The notes under the pieces were generated by a model. It was not told the origin of the DNA. It worked only from the letters and a program-made list of their open reading frames with translations, and made no database searches. Made by a program: the position numbers and the translations under genes. This document shows positions 9,269 to 17,583 of a stretch of DNA of 64,000 nt, in pieces. This stretch comes from Marinilactibacillus sp036039175 (GTDB lineage: Bacteria > Bacillota > Bacilli > Lactobacillales > Carnobacteriaceae_A). The DNA lies in assembly GCF_036039175.1 (NCBI RefSeq), contig NZ_JAYXKP010000001.1, positions 248,001 to 312,000 of the forward strand, given 5' to 3'. Each line of letters opens with the position of its first letter. The first letter of the stretch is position 1.

Positions 9269-9985
9269 TTGAAAGTAGAAGATCGTAATCAGACAGTTAT
9301 CCAGTATATGCCACTTGTTCATAAGGTCGTTCATACCATCAATATTAAAAATCGAGATTATGATCATGAAGATATGGTCAACATTGGCGTAATTGGCCTA
9401 ATGGATGCTCTGGATCGCTACGATGAAACCCAGAAAGTTCCTTTTGAAAATTATGCATATATTCGAATCAAAGGTGCTATAATTGATGAGATTAGAAAAA
9501 CTTCTAGAGTTCCTCGTTCAAGGATGTCTAAATTAAATACGTATTATAAGGCTAAAGATGAACTTGAATTGGAACTGAAAAGAAATGCGACTGAAATAGA
9601 GGTCTGTGAGAAACTAGGTTTGACAAAGAAAGAACTTGAAGGCATTCATGACACGGTACATCAGCTAGCTTATGTATCATTAGATGAAGTCATTAACGTA
9701 GATTCAGATAACGAAGTGACTATTTTAGATGCACTAGATGATCACAGCGCCCCTTCATTAGATGAATCCATTCTGAAAAAAGAGCAGTCTGTTTATCTAA
9801 CTAAAGCCGTAGAGCGGTTAACTGAACGAGAAAAGCAAATGTTACAAATGATTTATGTAGAACGGTTGTCTATGAAAGAAGTTGCTTATATTTTCGATAT
9901 TAGTATACCAAGAGTATCTCAGATTCACGGTAAGACGTTACTTAAGTTAAGAGAAAATCTGGAGAGTGATTACGCTAATGATTAG
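9269..9985 (+). CDS. fliA: Flagellar RNA polymerase sigma factor (FliA/SigD)
   Basis: 238 residues if started at TTG 9269, which has GAAAGGAAG six bases upstream; ATG at 9245 has no visible ribosome site but would add 8 residues. Region 2 is seen as NIGVIGLMDALDRYD and FENYAYIRIKGAIIDEIRK, region 3 as SRVPRSRMSKLN, region 4 as ERLTEREKQMLQMIYVERLS with the helix-turn-helix SMKEVAYIFDISIPRVSQIH. It should direct late flagellar and chemotaxis genes. An anti-sigma FlgM gene is not in the window. It overlaps the next gene by 8 bases. Confidence 0.93.
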   Translation: MKVEDRNQTVIQYMPLVHKVVHTINIKNRDYDHEDMVNIGVIGLMDALDRYDETQKVPFENYAYIRIKGAIIDEIRKTSRVPRSRMSKLNTYYKAKDELELELKRNATEIEVCEKLGLTKKELEGIHDTVHQLAYVSLDEVINVDSDNEVTILDALDDHSAPSLDESILKKEQSVYLTKAVERLTEREKQMLQMIYVERLSMKEVAYIFDISIPRVSQIHGKTLLKLRENLESDYAND

Positions 9986-10745
9986 AGGCATTGATACTTT
10001 ATCAAAGAATTTTAACGTGTTATCAGAAAAACAAAAAAATCTTGCAACAAATACAGCGAATGTAACAACACCTGGCTTTAAGTCTCAAAACCTTGTGACA
10101 AGTACAACTGAAGCTGTTGATGTACATAATTATACTAGAGGACCTGAATTAAACCTAAGAAGAGAAACAGGACAAATCGTTTTTGGTAACCAATTAGATG
10201 AAGCTTACCGCAATTTGGATAGTGGCGCGCTTCAAGGTACAAACAATCAAACGGACGTTGCTTTGTCTGGAGACGGCTATTTCACTGTTCAAGGTCCTGG
10301 TGGAGAGACGTTCTATACTCGAAATGGTAATTTTTCTGTGAATGATCAGAACCAACTGGTTACACAGGAAGGGTACGCTGTATTAGGCATTCAAAATGGT
10401 GGCGGAACAGAACCAATCACGGTTAATGATGAAAACTTTACTATCGACCAAGATGGGTTTGTAATTTCTGGACAAAATGCACCTCAATTTCTTTATATTA
10501 CGAATTTTCAGGACCAGTCGGATCTTACGACTGTAGGAGATACCTTATTCCAGGGAGAAAACGGAGTCCCTATGGGAACTGGATTCACGACCATGCAAGG
10601 ATATGTTGAACAGTCAAATGTTGATATGGTTGATGTAATGAGTGATATGATGCAAATTTCAAGAGAATTTGAAGCAAATCAGAAAATCTTGAGAACAATG
10701 GATGAAACACTTAGACGAGCGACTCAAGAAGTCGGAAAAGCATAA
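9978..10745 (+). CDS. Flagellar basal-body rod/hook family protein (FlhO/FlgF-like)
   Basis: 255 residues from ATG at 9978; GTG at 9966 is an alternative, but family members start MIRG. The N-terminal rod motif is NLATNTANVTTPGFKSQ and the C-terminal one QSNVDMVDVMSDMMQISREF. Like B. subtilis FlhO, it is the first of a pair of FlgF/FlgG-type genes and likely forms part of the distal rod. Assignment between FlgF and FlgG is not safe by eye. It overlaps fliA and is followed 10 bases later by the second copy. Confidence 0.85.
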   Translation: MIRGIDTLSKNFNVLSEKQKNLATNTANVTTPGFKSQNLVTSTTEAVDVHNYTRGPELNLRRETGQIVFGNQLDEAYRNLDSGALQGTNNQTDVALSGDGYFTVQGPGGETFYTRNGNFSVNDQNQLVTQEGYAVLGIQNGGGTEPITVNDENFTIDQDGFVISGQNAPQFLYITNFQDQSDLTTVGDTLFQGENGVPMGTGFTTMQGYVEQSNVDMVDVMSDMMQISREFEANQKILRTMDETLRRATQEVGKA

Positions 10746-10755
10746 GGAGGAAAGT

Positions 10756-11541
10756 ATGAATATTCCGTATAGCATTAGTAAAAGCGGGCTTAAAGCTCAG
10801 CAAACTAAATTAGATACAGTTGCCCATAATATAGCGAACTCAGATACAGTCGGATATAAACAAAAGACCGTTAGCTTCAGAGAATTGCTCGTCAACGATA
10901 TTACAGCCGTAGATGTCCCCACTTCTGGAAATGTTCAGAACATGGGTTTGAATAGAGGCGTACAAAGTTCCGCTACTGGAACAGATTTCACTAGAGGTTC
11001 TTTAGTTGAAACAGGGAGTAACTTATCTATGTCAATCAATGGAGACGGCTTCTTTAGTGTTGAAGGAGAAAACGGAGAAAGAATTTTAACTAGAGATGGA
11101 CAATTCACATTAGATGAAAATAAAGCAATTGTGAATAGTAGAGGTCAAATTGTCGAAGTTAACTTAACGGTTCCTCCAGAAGCTTGGCCAGAAGGAACTT
11201 TTCAAATTAGTAGTACGGGCGAAATCCTGATACAAGATGGCAATGAAGGACTAACATCTGTCGGAGCAATTCCACTATATAACGTAGACAATCCTCAAGC
11301 TTTGATACCAGATGGTGGTAATGGCTTTACAATTGCGCCTGATTTAGAAGGCTCTGTGTTTAATTCGATAGAAAATCCGGCAGCGTTTGGATCAATTCAA
11401 TCCGGATTCATTGAGGGATCAAATGTAGATTTAGCGCAATCTTTTACAGATATGATGATGACTCAAAGAGCCTATTCATTAAATGCTCAAGTCACCAGAA
11501 GTACAGACGAAATGTTTTCGTTGATTAACCAGTTCAGTTGA
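10756..11541 (+). CDS. flgG: Flagellar basal-body rod protein FlgG (FlhP-like)
   Basis: 261 residues from ATG at 10756, chosen for TAAGGAGGAAAGT just upstream; the open frame extends to 10702 without a site. N-terminal motif HNIANSDTVGYKQKTVSF and C-terminal GSNVDLAQSFTDMMMTQRAY are the two coiled-coil ends that form the rod. The pair with the preceding gene matches flhO-flhP in B. subtilis. It should form the distal rod. Confidence 0.87.
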   Translation: MNIPYSISKSGLKAQQTKLDTVAHNIANSDTVGYKQKTVSFRELLVNDITAVDVPTSGNVQNMGLNRGVQSSATGTDFTRGSLVETGSNLSMSINGDGFFSVEGENGERILTRDGQFTLDENKAIVNSRGQIVEVNLTVPPEAWPEGTFQISSTGEILIQDGNEGLTSVGAIPLYNVDNPQALIPDGGNGFTIAPDLEGSVFNSIENPAAFGSIQSGFIEGSNVDLAQSFTDMMMTQRAYSLNAQVTRSTDEMFSLINQFS

Positions 11542-11577
11542 TGTCGTTATGGATGAGATAAAGGTCATGGTGAGAGA

Positions 11578-12294
11578 ATGATTTTATTGGATAATATTTC
11601 AAAACAGTATAAGGACGGTACTAAAGCTCTACAAAACGTTTCCTTAGAAGTGGAAACGGGAGAGTTTATTTATCTGAAAGGTAAGAGTGGTTCAGGTAAA
11701 AGTACGTTACTTAAGATTCTTTTTGGACAAGAGAAAGTTAGCAAAGGGCGAGTCGCTGTTTCTAATTATAATGTCACTTTGCTGAAAAATAATCGAATGC
11801 ATGAACTAAGACGGAAAATGGGATTTGTCTTTCAGGATTATCAATTACTTCAATACAAAACCGTCTACGAAAATATTGCTTATGTCCTTGAAGTCACCGA
11901 CCATCCAGTTGATGAAATAAAAGATAGAGTGGTTGAGGCGCTCGAAACAGTTGGGTTGAAACATAAAGTATTTGACTATCCTAGCGACTGCTCAGGTGGA
12001 GAACAACAAAGAATTGCCATAGCAAGAGCAATCGTTCATAATCCTATAATTTTACTAGCAGATGAACCAACCGGTAATTTAGATCCATACACTGCATACG
12101 GGATACTTAAATTGCTACATAAAGTCAATCAGAGTGGGACTACTGTCATAATGGCAACCCATGATCAATCGTTTCTTGATAAGATACCTTCTAGAATTGT
12201 TGAATTAGATAATGGGTTTGTATCAAAGGATAGAAGTAAAAACCATACGATGTTATTACTCAGTAGCCGTATGGGTGAACAATATGTGATTTGA
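11578..12294 (+). CDS. FtsE-like ABC transporter ATP-binding protein, no partner permease
   Basis: 238 residues: Walker A GKSGSGKST, Q-loop FVFQDYQLL, signature CSGGEQQR, Walker B ILLADEPTGNLD and H-loop MATHD, all intact. Overall it looks like FtsE, the ATPase that drives FtsX and peptidoglycan hydrolases. However no FtsX-like permease follows: a strong terminator comes 3 bases after the stop. It starts 36 bases after flgG with GGTGAGAG before ATG, so it is the last gene of the flagellar operon. The main ftsEX pair is presumably elsewhere. A role in local wall opening for flagella is possible but only inferred. Confidence 0.8.
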   Translation: MILLDNISKQYKDGTKALQNVSLEVETGEFIYLKGKSGSGKSTLLKILFGQEKVSKGRVAVSNYNVTLLKNNRMHELRRKMGFVFQDYQLLQYKTVYENIAYVLEVTDHPVDEIKDRVVEALETVGLKHKVFDYPSDCSGGEQQRIAIARAIVHNPIILLADEPTGNLDPYTAYGILKLLHKVNQSGTTVIMATHDQSFLDKIPSRIVELDNGFVSKDRSKNHTMLLLSSRMGEQYVI

Positions 12295-12296
12295 TG

Positions 12297-12333
12297 AAGA
12301 GCGTAAAGATGCTTTAATCTTTACGCTCTTTTT
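12297..12333 (+). terminator. Terminator of the flagellar operon
   Basis: AAGAGCGTAAAGAT (12297-12310) pairs with ATCTTTACGCTCTT (12317-12330) over a 6-base loop, followed by a T-run. Strong intrinsic terminator directly behind the FtsE-like gene. Confidence 0.92.
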
Positions 12334-12454
12334 GCATATAACAGACACAATTTTGTATGATAACTGTATTTTCTTTCAACCTAAAAATGTTATACTTTCT
12401 TTCTTGAGTGGAAATTTTAAGAAGGTTAAGCGGATAATTATAAAACTATTCTAT

Positions 12455-12481
12455 TAATATTTATGATGATATGACCGATAG
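12455..12481 (+). promoter_or_regulatory. Candidate SigD/FliA promoter
   Basis: TAAT at 12455-12458, 15 bases, then ACCGATAG at 12474-12481. The flagellar sigma consensus is TAAA-N15-GCCGATAT, so three of four and six of eight positions agree. It lies before the c-di-GMP phosphodiesterase gene and 2.5 kb after fliA. It is the best such match I noticed in the intergenic regions; no SigA promoter is convincing in the same place. Confidence 0.35.
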
Positions 12482-12512
12482 TATAAGGTGTAATAGACTA
12501 TAGGAGGGTGAT

Positions 12513-12587
12513 ATGTCAAAGACAGTAAAACAGTCCACTAAAAGATCGTTTATAAGTGTAATCTTTAGTATCAACCATCATTTATAG
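12513..12587 (+). CDS. Small ORF, 24 residues, unknown
   Basis: ATG at 12513 follows TAGGAGGGTGAT, one of the best ribosome sites in the window. The peptide MSKTVKQSTKRSFISVIFSI ends NHHL. It is basic in the first half and hydrophobic in the second. It could be a leader peptide for the downstream RNA element, a secreted signal peptide, or the remnant of a lost gene. No family is recognised. Confidence 0.35.
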   Translation: MSKTVKQSTKRSFISVIFSINHHL

Positions 12588-12594
12588 GTAAACC

Positions 12595-12697
12595 TAGTTT
12601 ATCGTATACATAGTGGCTTAATTGCCTTAATTTTGTTGCCATTTAATTTAAGAGTCATCTTCCTGAATTAAATGGCTAAACTAAAATAACGATGACT
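12595..12697 (+). promoter_or_regulatory. Candidate structured RNA with pseudoknot
   Basis: Three helices are nested: TAGTTTA (12595-12601) with TAAACTA (12677-12683); GCCATTTAATT (12638-12648) with AATTAAATGGC (12666-12676); and loop bases AGTCATC (12653-12659) with GATGACT (12691-12697), which would form an H-type pseudoknot. The first two helices abut and could stack. It does not match the c-di-GMP-I (GEMM) or c-di-GMP-II patterns I know. It could be a cis-regulatory RNA for the EAL gene. Confidence 0.4.
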
Positions 12698-12839
12698 ACA
12701 CGATTCTTTATAATTATTAATGGAATCAAATATCTTAATACTTTTAACGATTAATTAGTTAATCTTAGAGCTCATGATTGTAAGATGAGTGAATATGCTT
12801 TTTGAACAGTTAGAAAGTTGTAGGGGAGTATGAAGTATA

Positions 12840-14642
12840 ATGTATATATTATTCATGGGTTTCGCAGATTTCTTCTCTGGCGGGGCAGCCTATTATAGTG
12901 TGCTCATCATTTTAGGGATACTATCATTGAGCATATTATGGCATTTCAGAGAAAAACTGAATGAAAAGAAACAAGAAATTGTTGATCTAACAAAAGAAAA
13001 AACAGATTTTGAAGAAGTATTCAATAATGATGTTGCGTTCGTTTGGGAAATTGATAAAAACAAACAAAATTTGCAGGCTTCTAGAATCGTTTGTAAAGTC
13101 ATCAATTTTAGTGAAACAGACTATCCAAGGTTGTTGAAAACCTGGAAAGAAAGAATACACAAAGAAGATCTTCCAGAGTTCCTAAATTATATTAGTCATT
13201 TGGAAGAGAAAAAAGGAAAGCCCCATGTTTTCCGTATTTATAATGGCGAAGAAAATATCATGTGGCTTGAGACATTTGTGAATGTCGTTTACGATGATTC
13301 AGGTGAAATAAAGAAATTTATCGGAACGGCAATAAATGTAACGGAAAGAAAACTAGAAGAAGAACGGTTACGCGAAACAAGTTATTATGATCGTTTGACT
13401 GAACTTCCTAATAGAAAAATGTTTTATAAAACTTTTAATGAAAAAGCGAACCTTCAATCATCTGAGAACGAAATGTCGGTAATGTTACTCGATATTGATC
13501 GGTTCAAAATCATTAACGAACTCCATGGTCGAGAACTCGGAGATCAAGTACTCGTAGTTATAGCAGAAAAGTTGCGAGAATTACTGGGTGAAGGCACATT
13601 TATCGCGAGAGAGAGCGAAGATGAATTCATTCTTTTACTGGAAGAAGCTAGCGAGAAGAAAACAAAACTTGTAGCAGAAAAAATTATTAATATGCTTAAA
13701 AAACCAATCGTTATACAAGATCAATTGTTCTATATTTCCATCAGTATGGGTATCAGCCGCTATCCAGAAACTGCACAAGATGTGCTCGCGTTATACCAAC
13801 AAGCAGAGATTGCGATGTATAAAGTGAAAGATAATGGAAAAAATAACTATCATGTATTTATGACGGATGATGCAGCATTAATTGAAAGAAAAAGAAGAAT
13901 TGAATTTGGTTTAAAAGAGGCACTGGCTCGTAATGAACTCTATCTAGTCTATCAGCCTAAGGTTAGTTTAAGTACCGGTGAGACCTATGGTACAGAAGCT
14001 TTGATTCGCTGGAAACATCCGCTATTGGGTAATGTCCCACCCAGTGAGTTCATTCCAATCGCTGAAGAGTCGGGTATCATCAATGAAATTGGTTACTGGG
14101 TAGTTTTTGAAGCGATTAGACAAAATAAAATTTGGCATAACAAAGGTATTTTTATAGAAGTAGCTGTCAATGTTTCTGCACTACAATACGAAGATCCATT
14201 CTTTGTGGAAAGGGTAAGGCAGACCTTACTACACCATGATTTAGATCCTAATTACTTGGTCGTTGAGATTACAGAGAGTGTCATGCAAGATGTAGAACAT
14301 TCAAACAAAGTCATCAAAGAACTACATGATTTAGGTGTGAAAGTTGCCATTGATGATTTTGGAACAGGTTACTCATCCTTGAGTGTTCTAAATAATGTAT
14401 TTATAGACATCGTCAAGATCGATAAATCATTTATTGACGGTATTATGACGACAGTAAGTACTGCCTCACTTGTAAAAACAATGATTCAAATGGGTAAAAG
14501 TCTCAAATTTCATATCGTAGCAGAAGGCATTGAATCAGAAGATCAAGCCGAATTTTTGAAAGAAAATGATTGCTCTTATGGACAAGGATATTTGTTCAGC
14601 AAACCATTACACCCTGAAGAAGTACCAGCTAATATTGCTTAA
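12840..14642 (+). CDS. Membrane PAS-GGDEF-EAL protein, probable c-di-GMP phosphodiesterase
   Basis: 600 residues. One N-terminal membrane helix (about 15-37), a coiled-coil stretch, a PAS domain with PAC end (about 55-170), a GGDEF-type domain and an EAL domain. The GGDEF signature is SEDEF (259-263), so cyclase activity is unlikely; it may bind GTP as a regulator. The EAL domain is intact: EALIRW (386-391), VNVS, EITES, IDDFGTGYSS (Asp505-Asp506), VKIDKSF, AEGIE and GQGYLF. It should hydrolyse c-di-GMP to pGpG. It is a single gene with its own terminator, between the flagellar and pilus operons. Start ATG 12840; ATG 12855 is an alternative. Confidence 0.9.
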   Translation: MYILFMGFADFFSGGAAYYSVLIILGILSLSILWHFREKLNEKKQEIVDLTKEKTDFEEVFNNDVAFVWEIDKNKQNLQASRIVCKVINFSETDYPRLLKTWKERIHKEDLPEFLNYISHLEEKKGKPHVFRIYNGEENIMWLETFVNVVYDDSGEIKKFIGTAINVTERKLEEERLRETSYYDRLTELPNRKMFYKTFNEKANLQSSENEMSVMLLDIDRFKIINELHGRELGDQVLVVIAEKLRELLGEGTFIARESEDEFILLLEEASEKKTKLVAEKIINMLKKPIVIQDQLFYISISMGISRYPETAQDVLALYQQAEIAMYKVKDNGKNNYHVFMTDDAALIERKRRIEFGLKEALARNELYLVYQPKVSLSTGETYGTEALIRWKHPLLGNVPPSEFIPIAEESGIINEIGYWVVFEAIRQNKIWHNKGIFIEVAVNVSALQYEDPFFVERVRQTLLHHDLDPNYLVVEITESVMQDVEHSNKVIKELHDLGVKVAIDDFGTGYSSLSVLNNVFIDIVKIDKSFIDGIMTTVSTASLVKTMIQMGKSLKFHIVAEGIESEDQAEFLKENDCSYGQGYLFSKPLHPEEVPANIA

Positions 14643-14645
14643 ATG

Positions 14646-14701
14646 AGCTCCTCCGTAATACCACAGATTTTTAATCTTGGAATTACGGAAGAGTTTTTTT
14701 G
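14646..14701 (+). terminator. Terminator of the EAL gene
   Basis: GCTCCTCCGTAAT and ATTACGGAAGAG form an imperfect stem around a 24-base loop, followed by seven or more T. Ends the EAL transcription unit. Confidence 0.88.
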
Positions 14702-14973
14702 ACTATAAATTTTTATGACAATAAATAGTGGGAAATTCACAAAATAGACTCAATCATGTGATAGAACTATTTTAGCACTACATTAACTGTTCGAGCGTAA
14801 TATATCGCAATGTTAGTATATTAACACCACACTTGCATTCCCCGTCACTGTAAACTTACTAAATGTGAATTTAAACTCAAATTTATCTTATTGACATGAT
14901 AATTTAATAAAGATAAGATTATTAAGAAAAAGATACTGCTAATAAATTCCTAACATAGAAACGAGGTAATGAA
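14702..14973 (+). other. Intergenic region before the cyclase-pilus operon
   Basis: About 270 AT-rich bases after the terminator. Apart from the SigA promoter at 14891-14919 and the ribosome site ACGAGGTAAT before 14974, I see no gene and no clear riboswitch. Short palindromic words around 14805-14825 are not long enough to interpret. Confidence 0.5.
14891..14919 (+). promoter_or_regulatory. SigA promoter of the cyclase-pilus operon
   Basis: Perfect -35 TTGACA at 14891-14896, 17-base spacer, -10 TAAGAT at 14914-14919, about 55 bases before the diguanylate cyclase start. No terminator is seen between here and 26458, so it probably drives the whole pilus operon. Confidence 0.65.
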
Positions 14974-16722
14974 ATGTTGTCGGAAAAAAAACAAATATTC
15001 ACATGGATGATATGGTTTATTCTATATCCGACTCTATTTGTCATTACTTATAATCTAACTAATATTAATGAATTTTCAGAAAGTTCGTTTTATTTATACT
15101 TATTATTAGGTATCATTATCTCATTATTTCCTATGAATATTAAAGGGACAACAAGTTTTATGATCAATACAGTAGGAATGGCCATGTTTCTCTCTTACGG
15201 AATTTTAGCTGAAATGTTATTGACATCAAGTGCTTTAATGGTTGTACTAGCAAAAATCGGGCTCAATAAACAAAATATTTTTAAAATCCCTTTGAATCTT
15301 TTACTATTTCAGATCGTATCGGTCTCCTCTGGAATAGTTTATTACATTGTAGACCCAGTATTACCTTCAGTCCTTAATTTAAGGTTCAACTTATTATCTT
15401 TAACGATTTATCTAGTATTTTATATACTTATGAATAGAATATTGATCTATTTCCTGGAAAAATATTGGTATTGTAAAGAGGAAATTACTATTATCGATAG
15501 TGAATTAAAATTTTCGTTACTATCGATTTTTTATGTTATACCGATTGCTATTATGTTAGTTTATTTGGAAGAATTATATGCTTACGTTGGAATTTATTTA
15601 GCCTCTTTACCGTTGATTACACTTGCTTTAATATTTAAATTTTATTTTAATATTAAAGCAAAAAACAAACACTTGTCTGAAATCAATAACTTGGCATTGG
15701 AGTTAACCGGAAAATATTCTCAAAAAGAAATAATAAGTAACTACATCAAGTCTTGGGCAGTTATTTTTACTGCACAGAAAATAAGCTATTTTGAAGCATC
15801 AGAAAACATGAAGATTACTAAAATTTACGATTATGAAGTGGACACGAAAGAGATCCATCAAGTACATTCTGAATATTTAATTTGTCCAGATATCATCAAA
15901 GCATCCTGGTCAAGTAACAGAATGATGGTCTTTAATTCTTCAGATGAATGGGCCATGGATTTCCCTTTAAGCTATAAGCCTGAAAGTGTTCTAGTTTTAC
16001 CTGTGACAAGAGCAGAAAAAATTGTCGGTTTTTTAATGATGGTTGATCCTAAAAGAGACGCCTACAAAGATTCAGATGTCGTTTCATCGATTAGAGTCCT
16101 TCATAGTTACTTAAATATTGCTTTAGAGAACGCCTTTAACTTTGAAAAACTGCAATTTAATAGTCGAACAGATCATTTGACTGGACTGACAAATCTCAGA
16201 GCTTTTGAGAATGAATTGAAGCAGTTTACGACAATCAATACAGAGCGCCGATTTTCAATTATCATAATTGATTTGGATCATTTTAAGAAAGTAAATGATA
16301 CTTATGGCCACCAGGCAGGTAATGAATTGCTCAAGCAAGTTTCTATTTTATTAAGTACTTTTGTGTATGAAGATGAACGACTAGCTCGATACGGTGGAGA
16401 AGAATTTATTTTCTTCATACCAGATAAGACAGTTGCTGAAACGCTTGTCCTCGCTGAAAAAATTAGAGAAAAGATTGAAGAATCGAACTTTAATACGCAT
16501 AACTATTTATCTAAAAGAGAACTGGTTACTGTAAACATTACTGCCAGCATCGGCTTAGCTACTTATCCGGATCAATGCAGTAGGGTGAAGGACTTGGTTA
16601 CACTTGCAGATAGAGCAATGTATGTCGGTTCAAAACAAAGAGGTAGAAACAGAGTCGCATCATTATTTAGAGGAGTACAAGATGATCCTGAGAAAATACT
16701 GGAGCCTGAAATGGTTTTATAA
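14974..16722 (+). CDS. Membrane GAF-GGDEF diguanylate cyclase, first gene of the pilus operon
   Basis: 582 residues. The first 230 hold six or seven hydrophobic helices, probably a sensory membrane domain. A GAF-like region follows (about 240-395) and then a GGDEF domain with LTGLTNLRAFE, IDLDHFKKVNDTYGHQAG and an intact RYGGEEF (GGEEF 474-478). It should make c-di-GMP from two GTP. The RxxD inhibitory site is absent: the matching residues read YEDE. Its 3' end overlaps the first minor pilin gene by 41 bases, so it is co-expressed with the type IV pilus. Confidence 0.93.
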   Translation: MLSEKKQIFTWMIWFILYPTLFVITYNLTNINEFSESSFYLYLLLGIIISLFPMNIKGTTSFMINTVGMAMFLSYGILAEMLLTSSALMVVLAKIGLNKQNIFKIPLNLLLFQIVSVSSGIVYYIVDPVLPSVLNLRFNLLSLTIYLVFYILMNRILIYFLEKYWYCKEEITIIDSELKFSLLSIFYVIPIAIMLVYLEELYAYVGIYLASLPLITLALIFKFYFNIKAKNKHLSEINNLALELTGKYSQKEIISNYIKSWAVIFTAQKISYFEASENMKITKIYDYEVDTKEIHQVHSEYLICPDIIKASWSSNRMMVFNSSDEWAMDFPLSYKPESVLVLPVTRAEKIVGFLMMVDPKRDAYKDSDVVSSIRVLHSYLNIALENAFNFEKLQFNSRTDHLTGLTNLRAFENELKQFTTINTERRFSIIIIDLDHFKKVNDTYGHQAGNELLKQVSILLSTFVYEDERLARYGGEEFIFFIPDKTVAETLVLAEKIREKIEESNFNTHNYLSKRELVTVNITASIGLATYPDQCSRVKDLVTLADRAMYVGSKQRGRNRVASLFRGVQDDPEKILEPEMVL

Positions 16723-17155
16723 AGATCAAACAGGTGCTACTTTAGTTGAATTAATAGCCTCAATCGCTATTCTAGCTTTAGTCGTCACCTCTTTTTTAAC
16801 GTTCTTTATTCAGTCTGCGAAAGCGACTCAATCTTCTGAACAGGTCACTGCAGCGACTTACTCTGGACAGAATCAAATGGAATATCTCTATCATCTATCC
16901 GAGACTTTGACCATCGAGAAAACTATTCTAGAATTAGAAAGCAGAGCTCAATCTTCAACTAGTAAAGGCTTGAAAAGATCCTATACTTATCAAGAAGATG
17001 GAATTTCTTATGTATTAAATATAACGCTTCCTGATTCAAAAACTTCAAAACAACCGAATATAATAAACTTTTTCTTAGAGGGATCAAAAGATGGTAAAAC
17101 AGTCATCCAGCTTGAAAATAAAATACCTTTTAAAGTAGGTCAGCTAGATGAATAA
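16682..17155 (+). CDS. Type IV minor pilin, PilV-like
   Basis: 157 residues from ATG 16682, which follows AGAGGAG inside the end of the cyclase gene. An 18-residue leader ends DQTG, then ATLVELIASIAILALVV: a class III/type IV prepilin signal with Glu5 of the mature protein. The rest is a short globular domain with no cysteine pair visible. As a minor pilin it likely primes assembly at the tip with the two following proteins. It overlaps the next gene by 8 bases. Confidence 0.85.
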   Translation: MILRKYWSLKWFYKDQTGATLVELIASIAILALVVTSFLTFFIQSAKATQSSEQVTAATYSGQNQMEYLYHLSETLTIEKTILELESRAQSSTSKGLKRSYTYQEDGISYVLNITLPDSKTSKQPNIINFFLEGSKDGKTVIQLENKIPFKVGQLDE

Positions 17156-17579
17156 ACTAAAAAAAGTATGTTCTCAAGAGGGGTTTACTTTAGTTGAATT
17201 ACTCGCAACGCTCGCACTATTGTCTTTGGTGATTGTACTTGCGGGATCAATTCATTTGTTTGGTCAGAAGCAATTTTCTGACCAAACGGACCAAATATCT
17301 CAAATTAGTGATATCCGATTTGCACTTTCATCTATTGAAAAAGATGTTCGTCAAACAGTTCCTTCTGAAATATCTTATGGCGATCAGTTACGAATTGGTA
17401 AAAATACTTATTCAATAGAAGGAACTACTTTGAGAAAAAACGGTGGAATGATTAGTGATCAAATTGCCAGTTTCGATGTTTCTTTAACAGAAGAGAGTAT
17501 TGAACTAAAAATAGAAAGCCTTTCAGAAAAAAATCGTCCAATTGAAGAAATCTCTACTACAATCTATTTCAGGAGGTGA
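17148..17579 (+). CDS. Type IV minor pilin, PilW/ComGF-like
   Basis: 143 residues. A 12-residue leader ending QEG precedes FTLVELLATLALLSLVIVLAG, a canonical prepilin site with Glu5. The C-terminal part has the strand pattern RFALSSIEKDVRQTV and IYFRR, reminiscent of PilW/GspJ-type pilins. Tightly packed between the PilV-like and PilX-like genes. Precise subtype is an inference. Confidence 0.83.
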   Translation: MNKLKKVCSQEGFTLVELLATLALLSLVIVLAGSIHLFGQKQFSDQTDQISQISDIRFALSSIEKDVRQTVPSEISYGDQLRIGKNTYSIEGTTLRKNGGMISDQIASFDVSLTEESIELKIESLSEKNRPIEEISTTIYFRR

Positions 17580-17583
17580 CTCA

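Larger units (their letters stand above)
12334..12839 (+). other. 506-base intergenic leader region before the EAL gene
   Basis: No long gene lies here. It holds a candidate SigD promoter (12455-12481), a 24-codon ORF with a perfect ribosome site (12513-12587), a multi-stem RNA element with a possible pseudoknot (12595-12697), and two more small hairpins: GATTAA/TTAATC around 12748-12763 and CTCAT/ATGAG around 12771-12788. The density of inverted repeats is unusual for this chromosome, where most gaps are under 100 bases. Confidence 0.6.

Noticed and set aside
12334..12839. Known c-di-GMP riboswitch (GEMM or class II)
   Set aside because: The conserved core words of these classes as I know them are absent; only generic stems are seen.
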